NCBI RefSeq assembly: GCF_000378145.1
Contig: NZ_KB899287.1
Location: forward strand, 1 to 64,000
Length of the DNA stretch: 64,000 nucleotides
DNA from: Saccharibacillus kuerlensis DSM 22868
GTDB taxonomy: Bacteria > Bacillota > Bacilli > Paenibacillales > Paenibacillaceae
Direction of reading: 5' to 3'
Shown: positions 15,873 through 28,507 of the stretch, piece by piece
Numbering within the stretch: position 1 is the stretch's first letter
Layout: the number at the start of each line of letters is the position of its first letter
Notes under the pieces: generated by a model
What the model was told of the DNA's origin: nothing
The model's input: only the letters and a program-made list of their open reading frames with translations
The model's database searches: none
Position numbers and translations under genes: made by a program

Positions 15873-16023
15873 ACCGCTGCCTCCTTGCCTTACGCGTGAT
15901 TTATTAATTATAACATCTTTATTCGTCAAAATCGCGTAAAAAAACGAATTTGATTGAACATTTTGCGTACATATGTTCCCCGTTGGTGTTCAAGCGAAAT
16001 CCACTAAGCGGTACATGCGAATT

Positions 16024-16084
16024 AAAAAAGCCCCAGCCTCACCGAGCCGTTCAAAAGCAGGCTCCCGACTCAGCAAGCTGGGAC
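16024..16084 (-). terminator. Terminator of the flavin monooxygenase gene
   Basis: GCCCCAGC (16030-16037) pairs with GCTGGGAC (16077-16084) around an inner GAGCC/GGCTC stem. On the minus strand it ends in a run of T residues. Confidence 0.7.
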
Positions 16085-16115
16085 TAAAATCGCTGCAAAC
16101 CCTATCGCTAATTGG

Positions 16116-17180
16116 CTACAGCGCCGATTGGCCTGAAGGAATAGCGATATCCGCCAAAATTTCGTAAGAATGCAAACGCTCATTGTGATCATAAATACCG
16201 CTGGTTACAATCAGCTCATCGGCCTGCGTACGGGCCATCAGTTCGTGCAGGCGACGCTCGACCGTCTCTCGGTCACCGACGATCGAAGATTCCATTCGCT
16301 TGCGCACAGCGGTCAGCTCAAGCGGATCAAGCTGCAGCGACAAATCTGCAGGAGGCTGGATTTTGCCGGGACGACCTCGGGTCAGCGCAACGACCTGCTG
16401 CTGCATCGTTGTGGACAGCATTTCCGCTCTCTCCTGCGTATCCGCGGCAATTACCGAAACCCCTAACATGACATAAGGCTTGTCCAGCGTATCCGAGGGA
16501 GTAAATGTGTTCCGATATACGTTTAGCGCCCGGTCCAGGTAATCCGGCGAAAAGTGTCCCGCGAATGAGAATGGCAGCCCTAAACTGCCGGCAAGCCGCG
16601 CACTAAAATCGCTGGAGCCCAGCAGCCAGATCGGAATATTCAGGCCTTCGCCCGGCACGGCGCGGATCGGTGCATGATACGACGTCTTCGAAGTGTCGAA
16701 ATAATTCCGAAGCTCTTCCAGCAGCTGCGGAAAATCTTCTCCGCTGTTAATATCGCGCCGCAGCGCGAGCGACGTCCGCCGGTCACTGCCGGGCGCACGG
16801 CCAAGACCCAGATCGATCCGGCCCGGATACATCGATTCCAGTGTGCCGAACTGCTCGGCAATCACGAGCGGTGCATGGTTCGGCAGCATAATGCCGCCTG
16901 CTCCGACGCGAATGGTCGACGTGCCCGCCGCCAGATAGCCGATCACCACTGAAGTAGCCGAACTCGCCACCCCCGGCATATTGTGATGCTCCGCTACCCA
17001 GTAACGATGATATCCCCACTTCTCGGCATGCTGCGCCAAATCCAGACTATCCCGGAAAGCATCGGCTGCAGTATGCCCTTCCAGCACTTGGGACAGATCA
17101 AGTACAGAAATCGGAATCTCTCCAAGCTTCTTTTCTGTATTTTCCTGTTCCCGATTTATCGGTTCATTCGATTGACTCAT
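16116..17180 (-). CDS. Luciferase-like (LLM class) flavin-dependent oxidoreductase
   Basis: This bacterial-luciferase-fold TIM-barrel protein (354 aa) probably uses reduced FMN to oxygenate a small molecule. Typical segments are [12 protein letters not shown] near the N-terminus, the [25 protein letters not shown] loop, [39 protein letters not shown], and a C-terminal [20 protein letters not shown]. The set matches the YvbT/YtmO-like MsnO8-type subgroup, whose substrates are mostly unknown. The ATG at 17180 has GGAGAG seven bases upstream. An earlier in-frame ATG at 17204 lacks one. It is monocistronic. Confidence 0.85.
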   Translation of the reverse strand: MSQSNEPINREQENTEKKLGEIPISVLDLSQVLEGHTAADAFRDSLDLAQHAEKWGYHRYWVAEHHNMPGVASSATSVVIGYLAAGTSTIRVGAGGIMLPNHAPLVIAEQFGTLESMYPGRIDLGLGRAPGSDRRTSLALRRDINSGEDFPQLLEELRNYFDTSKTSYHAPIRAVPGEGLNIPIWLLGSSDFSARLAGSLGLPFSFAGHFSPDYLDRALNVYRNTFTPSDTLDKPYVMLGVSVIAADTQERAEMLSTTMQQQVVALTRGRPGKIQPPADLSLQLDPLELTAVRKRMESSIVGDRETVERRLHELMARTQADELIVTSGIYDHNERLHSYEILADIAIPSGQSAL

Positions 17181-17240
17181 ATTGATCTCTCCTTGTTCCT
17201 TCAAAATGTATAAGGTCGCTTCGCGATCAGGACTGCATAT

Positions 17241-18260
17241 TTAACGTTGGACTTCCGCACCCTCGTCGGCGTCTTGCTTTTTGTACAAGCGGTCCAGCTT
17301 GGGTTCGAGCAGCCAGCGGAAGCGGCTGCGAATGAAACCGGAAGACAGCAGAGCCGTCAGCAGAATCCCGAACGGAATCAGCAGCAGCATCCATCGGGTA
17401 TCGCCGTACACTTCATAAAATCCGGTCGCAATCAATCCTCTGACCAGAAACCCGTGCAGCAGGTACGCATACAGCGTATTGCGACCCAACCTCGATAACC
17501 CTCGAATATTCCGGCCCGTCATCAGAATCATTATTGCGCCGCCGATCAAGACTGCTGCTGCATAAGCCGCAAGACGGTAAATACCGGCACTCCATTCGGG
17601 ATGCCCCAGATCGCGGTACGGCAAACTGCCGTAAAACCATTCGGTGCGAAACCCGTTCCCATAGTTTATCATAATGACGGCCGCCATACCCAATATAACC
17701 GCCGCAATTCCTTTCATCAGAGGTGTTCGCAGCCGGTCGACATCCGCTTTATCCAGATAATATCCGGCCAGGAAAAACGGGAAAAAGACAATCGTACGCG
17801 AAATGCTCGCATAGTATTCCGCATCCGCCGCATAACCGGCCAAAATTGCGATCGCAAACGAAATGGGCAGCGCCCAGCGGATCTTCACCGCGTACGGCAG
17901 CAGCATTTTCCAAATGATCATGCTGAAGATGAACCACATCAGCCAATACGGCGTAAAATACGAGAATCGCAATTTCTGCGCGCCCAACACGTAATAATCA
18001 AACAGCGAATAGAGCGTTTCGAAAATCAGATAAGGTACAATCAGCGAACCGACTACTTTAATTCGGTAATCGCCGCTCGTGATTCTTTTGCAGAAAAATC
18101 CTGAAATCAGCACGAACAGCGGAATATGGAACGAATAAATGAACAGATACAGCGGGCGAAAAATCTCGCTGCCGCTCAACGGTTCGATCAGATGGCCGAC
18201 CACAACCAGCGCAATCAGCAGAACTTTTATATTGTCGAAATAAGCGTCTCTTTGCTGCAT
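17241..18260 (-). CDS. Membrane acyltransferase (acyltransferase_3 family)
   Basis: The 339-aa integral membrane protein has about ten hydrophobic segments. It begins with RDAYFDNIKVLLIALVVVGHLIEP, where the conserved H of the first segment is present, as in acetyl/acyltransferases that modify surface glycans. The closest general relatives are OpgC/OafA-like and fucose 4-O-acetylase-like proteins. The acceptor is unknown. An AAGGAGA ribosome binding site precedes the ATG. The gene ends 60 bases before the monooxygenase start and may share transcription with it. Confidence 0.8.
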   Translation of the reverse strand: MQQRDAYFDNIKVLLIALVVVGHLIEPLSGSEIFRPLYLFIYSFHIPLFVLISGFFCKRITSGDYRIKVVGSLIVPYLIFETLYSLFDYYVLGAQKLRFSYFTPYWLMWFIFSMIIWKMLLPYAVKIRWALPISFAIAILAGYAADAEYYASISRTIVFFPFFLAGYYLDKADVDRLRTPLMKGIAAVILGMAAVIMINYGNGFRTEWFYGSLPYRDLGHPEWSAGIYRLAAYAAAVLIGGAIMILMTGRNIRGLSRLGRNTLYAYLLHGFLVRGLIATGFYEVYGDTRWMLLLIPFGILLTALLSSGFIRSRFRWLLEPKLDRLYKKQDADEGAEVQR

Positions 18261-18644
18261 TTCATCTTCTCCTTCCCTTAGGCGAAAAGCCTATGCAGGG
18301 CGGCGGTATTTGGATCTGAATGGTTTGGAGACCTTATACCCGGAGCATTTGTGAATGAACCTCTATGTATGCCGTAAGCGGCGGGGAACGCTAAGCGAAA
18401 ACGTCTCTCTATAAAGTGGTAAGCATCCATTCGTCGAAAGCGTTCATTCAATGAAGCAGCTCTGTTAATGGCCATATTTATCAGGAATAATGCTGGAGAG
18501 TCATCTTTTAAATCATGAGGACAGGTTACGGACAAAATGGACAAAGACATCAATTCGCATACCGAAAAAAGTTCGACGCCTAAAACTTTTTAAGACTTTG
18601 AACGGTCCAATGAACGTAAGACGCTTTGAAAGGAGAGGAAGATC
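18261..18644. other. Gene-free divergent intergenic region
   Basis: This lies between the divergent acyltransferase and sigma-fusion genes. The small open frames here lack ribosome binding sites and family resemblance. It presumably holds both promoters. A convincing -35/-10 pair was not found. AAAGGAGAGG just before 18645 supports the TTG start of the next gene. Confidence 0.5.
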
Positions 18645-20762
18645 TTGAATCCCTTTGAACTTGAAGCTGCGGTCAAAGCTGCCGCAGACGGGGACGCTTC
18701 GGCTTTTGCACAGCTGATCGAAGCCGAACGGACGCAAATGCTGCGAGTAGCCGGTTATTACGTCCGCAATCACATCGATGCCGAAGACGCTGTACAGGAA
18801 GCAATCTGCCGGGCTTTTACCGCGCTGCCGACACTCCGTGAACCCAAGTATTTTCGCACCTGGCTGACACGTATCGTAATCAACACTTCGATGAGCCTGC
18901 TTGAACGCAGCCGTAAAACGATTCCGACAGGTGGTGCAGAAGCGGAATACCTGACGGCCTCACACAAAGATACGGATGGGACGCTTGATCTGCTGCAGGC
19001 TGTGTCGGCGCTGCCGCCCAAAGTCCGTAGAGTGATCCTGTTGAAGTATATGCACGATCTCCGCTTAAAAGACATTGCGGAACTGCTGGAACTGCCGCTG
19101 GGCACTGTCAAAACCTATCAAAACAAAGGACTAAACCTACTGAGAACGTATTACCGGGAGGAGATTGAAGAGCGCAGACGCGCCGTAGAACCAATCGCTG
19201 CCGATTCGGCCGCATGGGAGGGAAAAGATATGGAGTCCGAACTGTCCGAAATGCTGCATCGATCGAGAGAACGTGCAAAAACACTGTTTGAGAATCAATC
19301 GGCAGTCGCGAGCGCGGAGCTGAAGCCTTTTATCGAAGATGTTTTCCGTCACGGAGATCAGGTACGCGAGCTGCTGTTTATCTGGACAAAGCCCGGCACT
19401 GAGATCGGAATATCCGTAACGCTGAGTCCTGACGGAGACCTCATCGATTACTCGGTCGATATGGAACTGTATACCGAACAAGAGAAATGTCTGCATCTGC
19501 CGCCAGAAGAACTGTTTGCCATCGGCGAGCGTTTTGTACGCGATCATTATCCCGATGCTCCAGATCAATTCAGTGCGCTGGAAATCGAAGACCGCGGCGA
19601 TCGCGTCTTTTTCAGCTGTTCTCAATATGCGTCCGGCATGCCTCTGCCCCGTTCGGGCTTCTGGATTGACCTGCACCGTTCAGGGTTCGTCACTGCCTTC
19701 AAATATTTCGGATCCAAGCCAGAGCCGGTCATGCCGGATCATATACTGACGCCGGAGGAACTGCTGGAAGAGGTTGCGAAAGATCTCAGCATGAAACTGT
19801 ACTTTATGAGACTGCACGAATCCGTTCATTCGCAGGGCGACGATCGGCTCCATCTGGTTTATATGCCCCAACCTTATCTGATCAATCGACCCGCGGTACC
19901 AGAATCCGGCGAATCGAAAAAAAACGCTCAAGCAAAAGACGACTACGATCCGTGCGCAGGTGCGAACGAGCCGATCTTGGAGGTGCTGCGCCGAAACGAA
20001 CCAGGTGTACCGGCAGATCCCGAAACACTGCTTGAATCGTTGGGCATCAGCGAAGCCGAATACGAGGTTTTGCGCGAAGTCGACATGGGGAGCGAACGGG
20101 GCGTCGTCTACCGGCGCAGAGAGGCTGTTCCCGCAGCGGAAGCGGTAGATTCCACAGATCCTTACACGCTGTACCGATATATGCAGGCACGAAACGAAGA
20201 AACAGTTAAGGTCCGGTTTGATCGTGACAGCGGGCGAATCAGCAGCTTCATCGATTTTCGTGAAGAAACCGGCATCCTGCAGCTCGATGATCGTGCTTGC
20301 CTGGAGATTGCGCTGAATCTGCTGCATACGGCGGATCCGTTTGTTTTTCCCCATCTGCGGTTGAATCTGGAGGAAGAAGAGGACAAAGAAACGGAGCAGC
20401 CGAGCCGACAGAACGCAGGGTTTAACTTCTCGGTATGCAAAGACAGTGTTCCCGGATTTTCACATCATGTATCGGTTTCCGTCAATCGGACGACAGGACG
20501 TATCAACCATTATATGAGCGCAGATCTGGGCATGGAAGAACTGGAGAAGTTGTCGTTGGTTCCTTCCTTGCCGCTGGAAGAAGCGAAACGCCGGCTGATT
20601 GCAGCTCTCGAACCGCGTTTGATATGGGAACTCGATTATTCCGATGACCGCTCCGGCGATGGGCATTATATGCTTCGTTATAAGCTGGTCGAACGAGAAT
20701 CGGGACTCAGCGTTCGCATGATTGAAGCTCATACGGGGCAGATTGTAACTGATAATTTTTAA
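18645..20762 (+). CDS. ECF sigma factor fused to YcdB/YcdC-like domains
   Basis: The 705-aa protein starts at TTG behind AAAGGAGAGG. Residues 1-170 are a complete ECF sigma factor: region 2 (LIEAERTQMLRVAGYYVRNHIDAEDAVQEAICRAF, FRTWLTRIVINTSMSLL) and region 4 (LPPKVRRVILLKYMHDLRLKDIAELLELPLGTVKTYQNKGLNLL). The remaining 530 residues resemble tandem YcdB/YcdC (PepSY-related) repeats, as in DHYPDAPDQFSALEIEDRGDRVFF and PGFSHHVSVSVNRTTGRINHYM. Such domains are normally found in secreted proteins, yet no signal peptide or membrane segment separates the two parts. The tail is therefore probably cytosolic and may act as a built-in regulator. No anti-sigma gene is adjacent. Confidence 0.82.
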   Translation: MNPFELEAAVKAAADGDASAFAQLIEAERTQMLRVAGYYVRNHIDAEDAVQEAICRAFTALPTLREPKYFRTWLTRIVINTSMSLLERSRKTIPTGGAEAEYLTASHKDTDGTLDLLQAVSALPPKVRRVILLKYMHDLRLKDIAELLELPLGTVKTYQNKGLNLLRTYYREEIEERRRAVEPIAADSAAWEGKDMESELSEMLHRSRERAKTLFENQSAVASAELKPFIEDVFRHGDQVRELLFIWTKPGTEIGISVTLSPDGDLIDYSVDMELYTEQEKCLHLPPEELFAIGERFVRDHYPDAPDQFSALEIEDRGDRVFFSCSQYASGMPLPRSGFWIDLHRSGFVTAFKYFGSKPEPVMPDHILTPEELLEEVAKDLSMKLYFMRLHESVHSQGDDRLHLVYMPQPYLINRPAVPESGESKKNAQAKDDYDPCAGANEPILEVLRRNEPGVPADPETLLESLGISEAEYEVLREVDMGSERGVVYRRREAVPAAEAVDSTDPYTLYRYMQARNEETVKVRFDRDSGRISSFIDFREETGILQLDDRACLEIALNLLHTADPFVFPHLRLNLEEEEDKETEQPSRQNAGFNFSVCKDSVPGFSHHVSVSVNRTTGRINHYMSADLGMEELEKLSLVPSLPLEEAKRRLIAALEPRLIWELDYSDDRSGDGHYMLRYKLVERESGLSVRMIEAHTGQIVTDNF

Positions 20763-20769
20763 CGATTGT

Positions 20770-20841
20770 TGATGCTTAAGATTATTTATGTGCTTAAGAT
20801 CGTTTATGTACTTAAGATCGTTTATGTGCTTAAGATCGTTA
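20770..20841. repeat. 18-bp tandem repeat, about four copies
   Basis: The unit is close to ATGTGCTTAAGATCGTTT, repeated just after the sigma-fusion stop codon. The first unit is the most divergent. It creates a short false reading frame. Confidence 0.8.
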
Positions 20842-20923
20842 ATATTCAGCTATTGTCGAAAGCTTATAGTGCATTTAAAGCTGCGGAAAAGTTCGTGTTC
20901 AAGAATTATATTCAAAATTTCAT

Positions 20924-21042
20924 GTTCTATGTTCTATGTTCTATGTTCTATGTTCTATGTTCTATGTTCTATGTTCTATGTTCTATGTTCTATGCTCTAT
21001 GCTCTATGCTCTATGCTCTATGCTCTATGCTCTATGCGCCAA
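20924..21042. repeat. Heptanucleotide microsatellite: ten GTTCTAT then seven GCTCTAT
   Basis: Seventeen perfect 7-bp units occur, with a single T-to-C change fixed from the eleventh unit onward. All + frames are open through it, giving repetitive MFYVLCS-type translations that are not a real protein. The tract is expected to be unstable by slippage. Confidence 0.95.
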
Positions 21043-21513
21043 CCTATCTCAGCCAGATCCGAAAGAGTCTATTGCAGATGTAAGAGTGGAAAAAAGAAAA
21101 ATAAATGCGCATATACACTTATTTTTCTCAAATTTTTGACTTTCGCTGAAATAAGTGCTCTCATACACTTATTTTAGCGTTTTTGCGTTTCTAACCATAC
21201 TTCCCTGTTGAATAGTTGTACCGGTGCACTTATTGTACGATTTGGCGAGCTTTTCCGGAAAATAATTGCATATAAGCACTTATTGGACTTTACGTCGAAT
21301 CTTATTAATTAAATCTTGTTAATTAAGTCTTATTAGTCGCATCTTATGTATCATTCCTTATTGAACACGTCCTATTACGGCGTATGCGCAAACCAATAAT
21401 CGACTTCGTATTTTATGTTCAACGGCTTCATTTAAATTGGAAAACCGGACCTCTAGGCGTTAAAAGCATCTTCTATTCGAAAAAGTTGATGAGTTTGCGT
21501 ACACGTCCTAGTC
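21043..21513. other. Gene-free region with recurring CACTTATT motifs
   Basis: No gene is supported. Between about 21110 and 21290 the octamer CACTTATT occurs four times (TACACTTATT twice, GTGCACTTATT, AAGCACTTATT), and its complement AAATAAGTG occurs once between them. This suggests a decayed dispersed repeat. Further right are short AT-rich near-repeats of TCTTATTA/TCTTGTTA. Confidence 0.5.
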
Positions 21514-21548
21514 AAACAGCCCGTCCTCTTCGCGAAGGCGGGCTGTTT
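21514..21548 (-). terminator. Bidirectional terminator after the dinB-family gene
   Basis: AAACAGCCCGTCC and GGCGGGCTGTTT form a near-perfect stem 17 bases beyond the stop at 21565. Confidence 0.8.
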
Positions 21549-21564
21549 ACAACAAAGTTCGATT

Positions 21565-22092
21565 TTAACGTCTGCGCAGTGTACCGAGTATCCGGAAGAT
21601 TTGTCCGCGATGATGGGCTTCGTGTTCGATCAGATGATAGACGATCCATTCCGGAGTCACATCGTATTCGCCCGGCAAACTGCGGAACGTTCGCCAATCC
21701 TCCAGATCGACTGACCGGAGTTTTTCCAGAAAATCGCTTCTCACGACACTCAGCCGATTCAGATGATCTTCCAGACTTTCGCCTGGAGGAGAATAGATTT
21801 CTCCGGATTCGCTGCGCGCTGACCGGGGAAACCAAGGTTCGATATGGGGGGCCAACTTCTTCTGTTCCAGCAGATCGAAATACAGCCAGCTCGTTTCTAC
21901 TTCGGCGATATGATAGAGCAGCGAAGCAATCGTTGAAAGGTTGTCATCAAGCGGCGTATCCAATTCTTCCTGCGTAACATCTTGAAGCTTGTGCAGCAGA
22001 TCGCGGCGTACATCTTCCATCATCCACAGCTGACGTCCGATCTCTTCCGGATAGTCCGGCAAAGCGGAGATATACAGCTTTTTTTGTTCCAT
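21565..22092 (-). CDS. DinB-family protein
   Basis: The 175-aa protein is a four-helix bundle of the DinB/YfiT superfamily, with the expected metal-ligand histidines: LLYHIAEVETSWL in the middle and HLIEHEAHHRGQI near the C-terminus. Members are often thiol-dependent S-transferases (bacillithiol) or damage-inducible proteins. The exact substrate cannot be read here. It starts about 25 bases downstream of the cysK stop on the same strand, so the two may be co-transcribed, which would fit a thiol-related role. Confidence 0.82.
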   Translation of the reverse strand: MEQKKLYISALPDYPEEIGRQLWMMEDVRRDLLHKLQDVTQEELDTPLDDNLSTIASLLYHIAEVETSWLYFDLLEQKKLAPHIEPWFPRSARSESGEIYSPPGESLEDHLNRLSVVRSDFLEKLRSVDLEDWRTFRSLPGEYDVTPEWIVYHLIEHEAHHRGQIFRILGTLRRR

Positions 22093-22117
22093 TCCTTGTC
22101 TCTCCTCTGCTCTTTGT

Positions 22118-23086
22118 TCAGTCGAAAATTCCCATGCTTAAGTAGCGTTCGCCGGTATCGGGTGCAATGCAGACCACTCGTTTGCCCGGACCGAGACGTT
22201 TCGCTACCTGCATCGCCGCATAGACTGATGCTCCGGAAGACGGACCGAGCAGCATGCCTTCAAGCCGGGCCAGATCGCGCATCGTACCGAGCGCTTCGTC
22301 GTCCTGAATCCGAATGATTTCATCGTACACGTCCGTATTGAGGATTGACGGCACGAACCCGGGACTTGTGCCCACAAGCTTATGCGGTCCAGGCACGCCG
22401 CCGGACAGCACTGGTGATCCCTCCGGCTCGACGACCGATATGTGCAGGTCTGGCAGTACACTTCTCAGCATCTCGCCGGTTCCGGTAATAGTGCCTCCGG
22501 TTCCCGCCGTCGCGACAAAAGCATCCAGCCGTCCTTCCATCTGCTCCAAAATCTCCATAGCCGTCGTCCCCCGATGGGCATCCGGATTGGCCTGGTTCTC
22601 GAACTGCTGCGGAATGAAGCTTCCCGGGATCGAAGTCTGCAGCTCAAGCGCTTTGGCGATTGCACCCGGCATCCGCTCGGTGCTGGGCGTGAGCACCACT
22701 TCGGCTCCGTATGCCTTGAGCAGATTGATCCGCTCGCGCGACATATTGTCCGGCATGATCAGAATCGCCCGATAGCCGCGTGCCGCCGCGATCATGGCCA
22801 AGCCGATGCCGGTATTGCCGCTCGTCGGTTCGATGATTGTGCTGCCCGACGCAAGTCTGCCGTCTCGCTCTGCCGCTTCGATCAATCCGCGTGCGGCGCG
22901 GTCTTTAACGCTGCCGGACGGATTGAAATATTCCAGCTTCACATAAATTTCCGCCGCGTTTGCCGGAGCCGTTCGTCCGAGACGAACCAGCGGCGTACCG
23001 CCGATCAGGTCGACGATACTGTCGTAGACTTTCGGATTCGGTGTGCCTCCAATTGATCCGTCAGTGGATGATTTTTCTCTTTTCAT
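22118..23086 (-). CDS. cysK: Cysteine synthase (O-acetylserine sulfhydrylase)
   Basis: The PLP enzyme makes L-cysteine from O-acetylserine and sulfide in the cytosol. Hallmarks are GGTPLVRL, the PLP lysine in NPSGSVKDRAA, the TSGNTGIGLAM substrate loop, the phosphate-binding GTGGTITGTG and the C-terminal GPSSGASVYAA. The ATG at 23086 gives 322 aa and follows AGGGGGA by about six bases. The longer in-frame start at 23188 would overlap the lacZ terminator and adds a non-conserved segment. The N-terminus carries about 14 extra residues before VYDSIVDLIGGTP. No S-box or CymR-type site was recognised upstream. Confidence 0.93.
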   Translation of the reverse strand: MKREKSSTDGSIGGTPNPKVYDSIVDLIGGTPLVRLGRTAPANAAEIYVKLEYFNPSGSVKDRAARGLIEAAERDGRLASGSTIIEPTSGNTGIGLAMIAAARGYRAILIMPDNMSRERINLLKAYGAEVVLTPSTERMPGAIAKALELQTSIPGSFIPQQFENQANPDAHRGTTAMEILEQMEGRLDAFVATAGTGGTITGTGEMLRSVLPDLHISVVEPEGSPVLSGGVPGPHKLVGTSPGFVPSILNTDVYDEIIRIQDDEALGTMRDLARLEGMLLGPSSGASVYAAMQVAKRLGPGKRVVCIAPDTGERYLSMGIFD

Positions 23087-23150
23087 GACAGTTCCCCCTT
23101 CCTGCTTCATCCTATTGTACAACGCAGCGGCACAACATAGTATTACGTAA

Positions 23151-23178
23151 AAAGGAGCGGCCGAGGCCGCTCCTTTGT
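23151..23178 (-). terminator. Terminator of lacZ
   Basis: AAAGGAGCGGC (23151-23161) pairs perfectly with GCCGCTCCTTT (23166-23176) around CGAG, 36 bases after the lacZ stop. It separates lacZ from the cysK gene. Confidence 0.85.
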
Positions 23179-23211
23179 AAACGATCAAATGGTTCGACCT
23201 CAGTCGAATCC

Positions 23212-26664
<3,453 letters not shown>

Positions 26665-26700
26665 AAAGCGGATAAGGCGCTGCTGCGCCCTACCCGCTTA
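26665..26700 (-). terminator. Terminator of tyrS
   Basis: AAGCGGATAAGGCGC pairs with GCGCCCTACCCGCTT around TGCT (two mismatches), followed on the minus strand by T-rich sequence. It lies about 20 bases beyond the tyrS stop. Confidence 0.8.
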
Positions 26701-26719
26701 TAGTTAAACTTTTATTCAA

Positions 26720-28018
26720 TCAGTCTTCGAATTTGACGACGAAGTAATTCTTTTTGCCGCGGCGCAGAACCAATGTCTTGCCGTGCAAACGATCCTCGGA
26801 AGTAATGACCGTTTCGATCGAAGTGCGCTTCTCGCCGTTAACGGAGATTGCACCGCTCTGAATATCTTTGCGCGCTTGTCCTTTGGATGGAGCGGCTCCA
26901 GCTTCGACCAGCAGGTCGATCAGCAGCGGCTCGCTCGATGCGGCAGCAGAAGTTGTCGGCATATCGGCCAAAGCTTCGTTCAAATCGACTTCGTTCAATT
27001 CAGCGAAGCTTCCGGAGAACAATGCTGCCGTAATTTTCTCCGCGCTTTCCACCGCTTCGTCGCCATGAACCAAGCTCGTTACGCGTCGTGCGAGTTCGCG
27101 CTGTGCAATCCGCTTTTCCGGTGCTTCCAGATGCTGTGATTCCAATGCTTCGATCTCTTCACGATTCAGGAAAGTGAAGTACTTCAGGAACTTGATTACA
27201 TCAGCATCATCCGTATTGATCCAGAACTGGTAGAACGCGTATGCGCTTGTCTTGCTGCGGTCCAGCCAGATCGCGCCGGACTCGGACTTGCCGAACTTTT
27301 TGCCGTCGCTTTTCGTCACGAGCGGCATTGTCATACCGAACACGTCTCCGCCGCCTGTCTTGCTAATCAGGTCGAGGCCTGCCGTAATATTGCCCCACTG
27401 GTCGCTTCCGCCGAGCTGCAGCTTGCAGTTCTCTTCCTTATTCAAGCGCTGGAAGTCGTAAGCCTGCAGAATCATGTAGGAAAATTCGGTAAACGTAATA
27501 CCGTTCGCCAGACGGGAGTCGACAGAATCTTTGGCCAGCATGTAGTTGACCGTGAAGTTTTTGCCTACATCGCGCAGGAAGTCGATGAATGTGATTGGAC
27601 CGAGCCAGTCGTAGTTGCTGACCATCTTCGCCGGCACCTTTGCGTCGCCTGTGCCGAAGTCCAGGAAGCGCGACAGCTGGTTTTGCAGCTTTTTCGTCCA
27701 GTCTGCGACTGTCTCTGCCGTGTTCAGCGAACGTTCAACCGAACGGCCGCTCGGATCGCCGATCATTCCCGTACCGCCGCCTACTAGAGCGATTGCCCGG
27801 TGTCCGGCGAGTTGAAAGCGTCTCATTGTCAGTACAGGCAGCAGGTGACCGATATGCAGGCTGTCCGCCGTCGGATCAAAGCCGTTGTACAGCGTTACCG
27901 ACTCTTCGTTCAGCGTTTTCTGCAGTTCCTCGCGGTGTGTAACCTGGTAGATCAGTCCTCTATACTCCAGATCGTCCATCAGCGCATTGGCTTCGATCGG
28001 GTTTTGTTCATTTGTCAT
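26720..28018 (-). CDS. tyrS: Tyrosyl-tRNA synthetase
   Basis: Charges tRNA-Tyr with tyrosine. The 432-aa class I synthetase has the HIGH motif at about residues 55-58 (ADSLHIGHLLP), a KFGKS version of the KMSKS loop near residue 240, and a C-terminal S4 RNA-binding domain (LVEAGAAPSKGQARKDIQSGAISVNGEK). The ATG at 28018 has AGGAGG eight bases upstream. The frame is open further 5' to 28177, but only because it reads through the T-box leader. Expression is controlled by that leader. Confidence 0.96.
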   Translation of the reverse strand: MTNEQNPIEANALMDDLEYRGLIYQVTHREELQKTLNEESVTLYNGFDPTADSLHIGHLLPVLTMRRFQLAGHRAIALVGGGTGMIGDPSGRSVERSLNTAETVADWTKKLQNQLSRFLDFGTGDAKVPAKMVSNYDWLGPITFIDFLRDVGKNFTVNYMLAKDSVDSRLANGITFTEFSYMILQAYDFQRLNKEENCKLQLGGSDQWGNITAGLDLISKTGGGDVFGMTMPLVTKSDGKKFGKSESGAIWLDRSKTSAYAFYQFWINTDDADVIKFLKYFTFLNREEIEALESQHLEAPEKRIAQRELARRVTSLVHGDEAVESAEKITAALFSGSFAELNEVDLNEALADMPTTSAAASSEPLLIDLLVEAGAAPSKGQARKDIQSGAISVNGEKRTSIETVITSEDRLHGKTLVLRRGKKNYFVVKFED

Positions 28019-28047
28019 GTTCGGTTCCTCCTTCGGAATGTGGAAAA

Positions 28048-28360
28048 ATAAAAAAGACCCGGCCTGCTGCATTTCTGCAGGGACGAGTCTTAATCGCGGT
28101 ACCACCCTTAATTGGAAAGGCGCTTGCATTTGGAGCATCTGCGCGTTTCCCACTTTGAGGTCCGATAACGTGGACAATTCCGTCCCGTTCCTTCCGCTCT
28201 CGCGGTTTCGGAAACGGGAAGCTCCGGGACGTAATTCATATTCATTCGTCTACCGACTCGCACCAACCGCCGGCTCTCTGAAAGTACAGATCTGAATACT
28301 ACTGGATTCCCTTCAATGCTTATTATGGCGCTCCGCAGGCCGGGCGCTTGCTGATTCCTT
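28048..28360 (-). promoter_or_regulatory. T-box riboswitch, tyrosine-specific, controlling tyrS
   Basis: On the minus strand the T-box core AAGGGTGGTACCGCG lies at about 28110-28096. It is followed by a terminator stem (AAGACTCG ... CGGGTCTT, T-run to about 28048) that competes with the antiterminator. Upstream is the Stem I apical signature AGAGAGCCGG...GGTTGGTGCGA (about 28283-28250), and the candidate specifier TAC (28233-28231), a tyrosine codon, in GAATTACGTC. Uncharged tRNA-Tyr should pair with the specifier and the T-box to allow read-through into tyrS. The exact transcription start was not determined. Confidence 0.92.
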
Positions 28361-28507
28361 TTATAACACGACTGCATCAAATCTGTCAAACTCATTCCTC
28401 CAAAACAATTTAAAATATATTTAACATAGCGTTTACACAATCTTCGATTTCAAAAAATTTCATGTGATACAATGTGACGGCACGAATTCATAATCTGGGA
28501 GGAATAC

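Noticed and set aside
18278-18773. Short minus-strand frames upstream of the sigma-fusion gene
   Set aside because: They have no ribosome binding site and overlap the likely promoter and the sigma region 2 coding sequence.
20766-21177. Reading frames of 105-129 aa rich in MFYVLCS
   Set aside because: They are translations of the 18-bp and 7-bp tandem repeats in different phases.
28093-28283. tRNA-like folding upstream of tyrS
   Set aside because: The conserved GGTGGTACCGCG core and terminator show it to be a T-box leader, not a tRNA gene.
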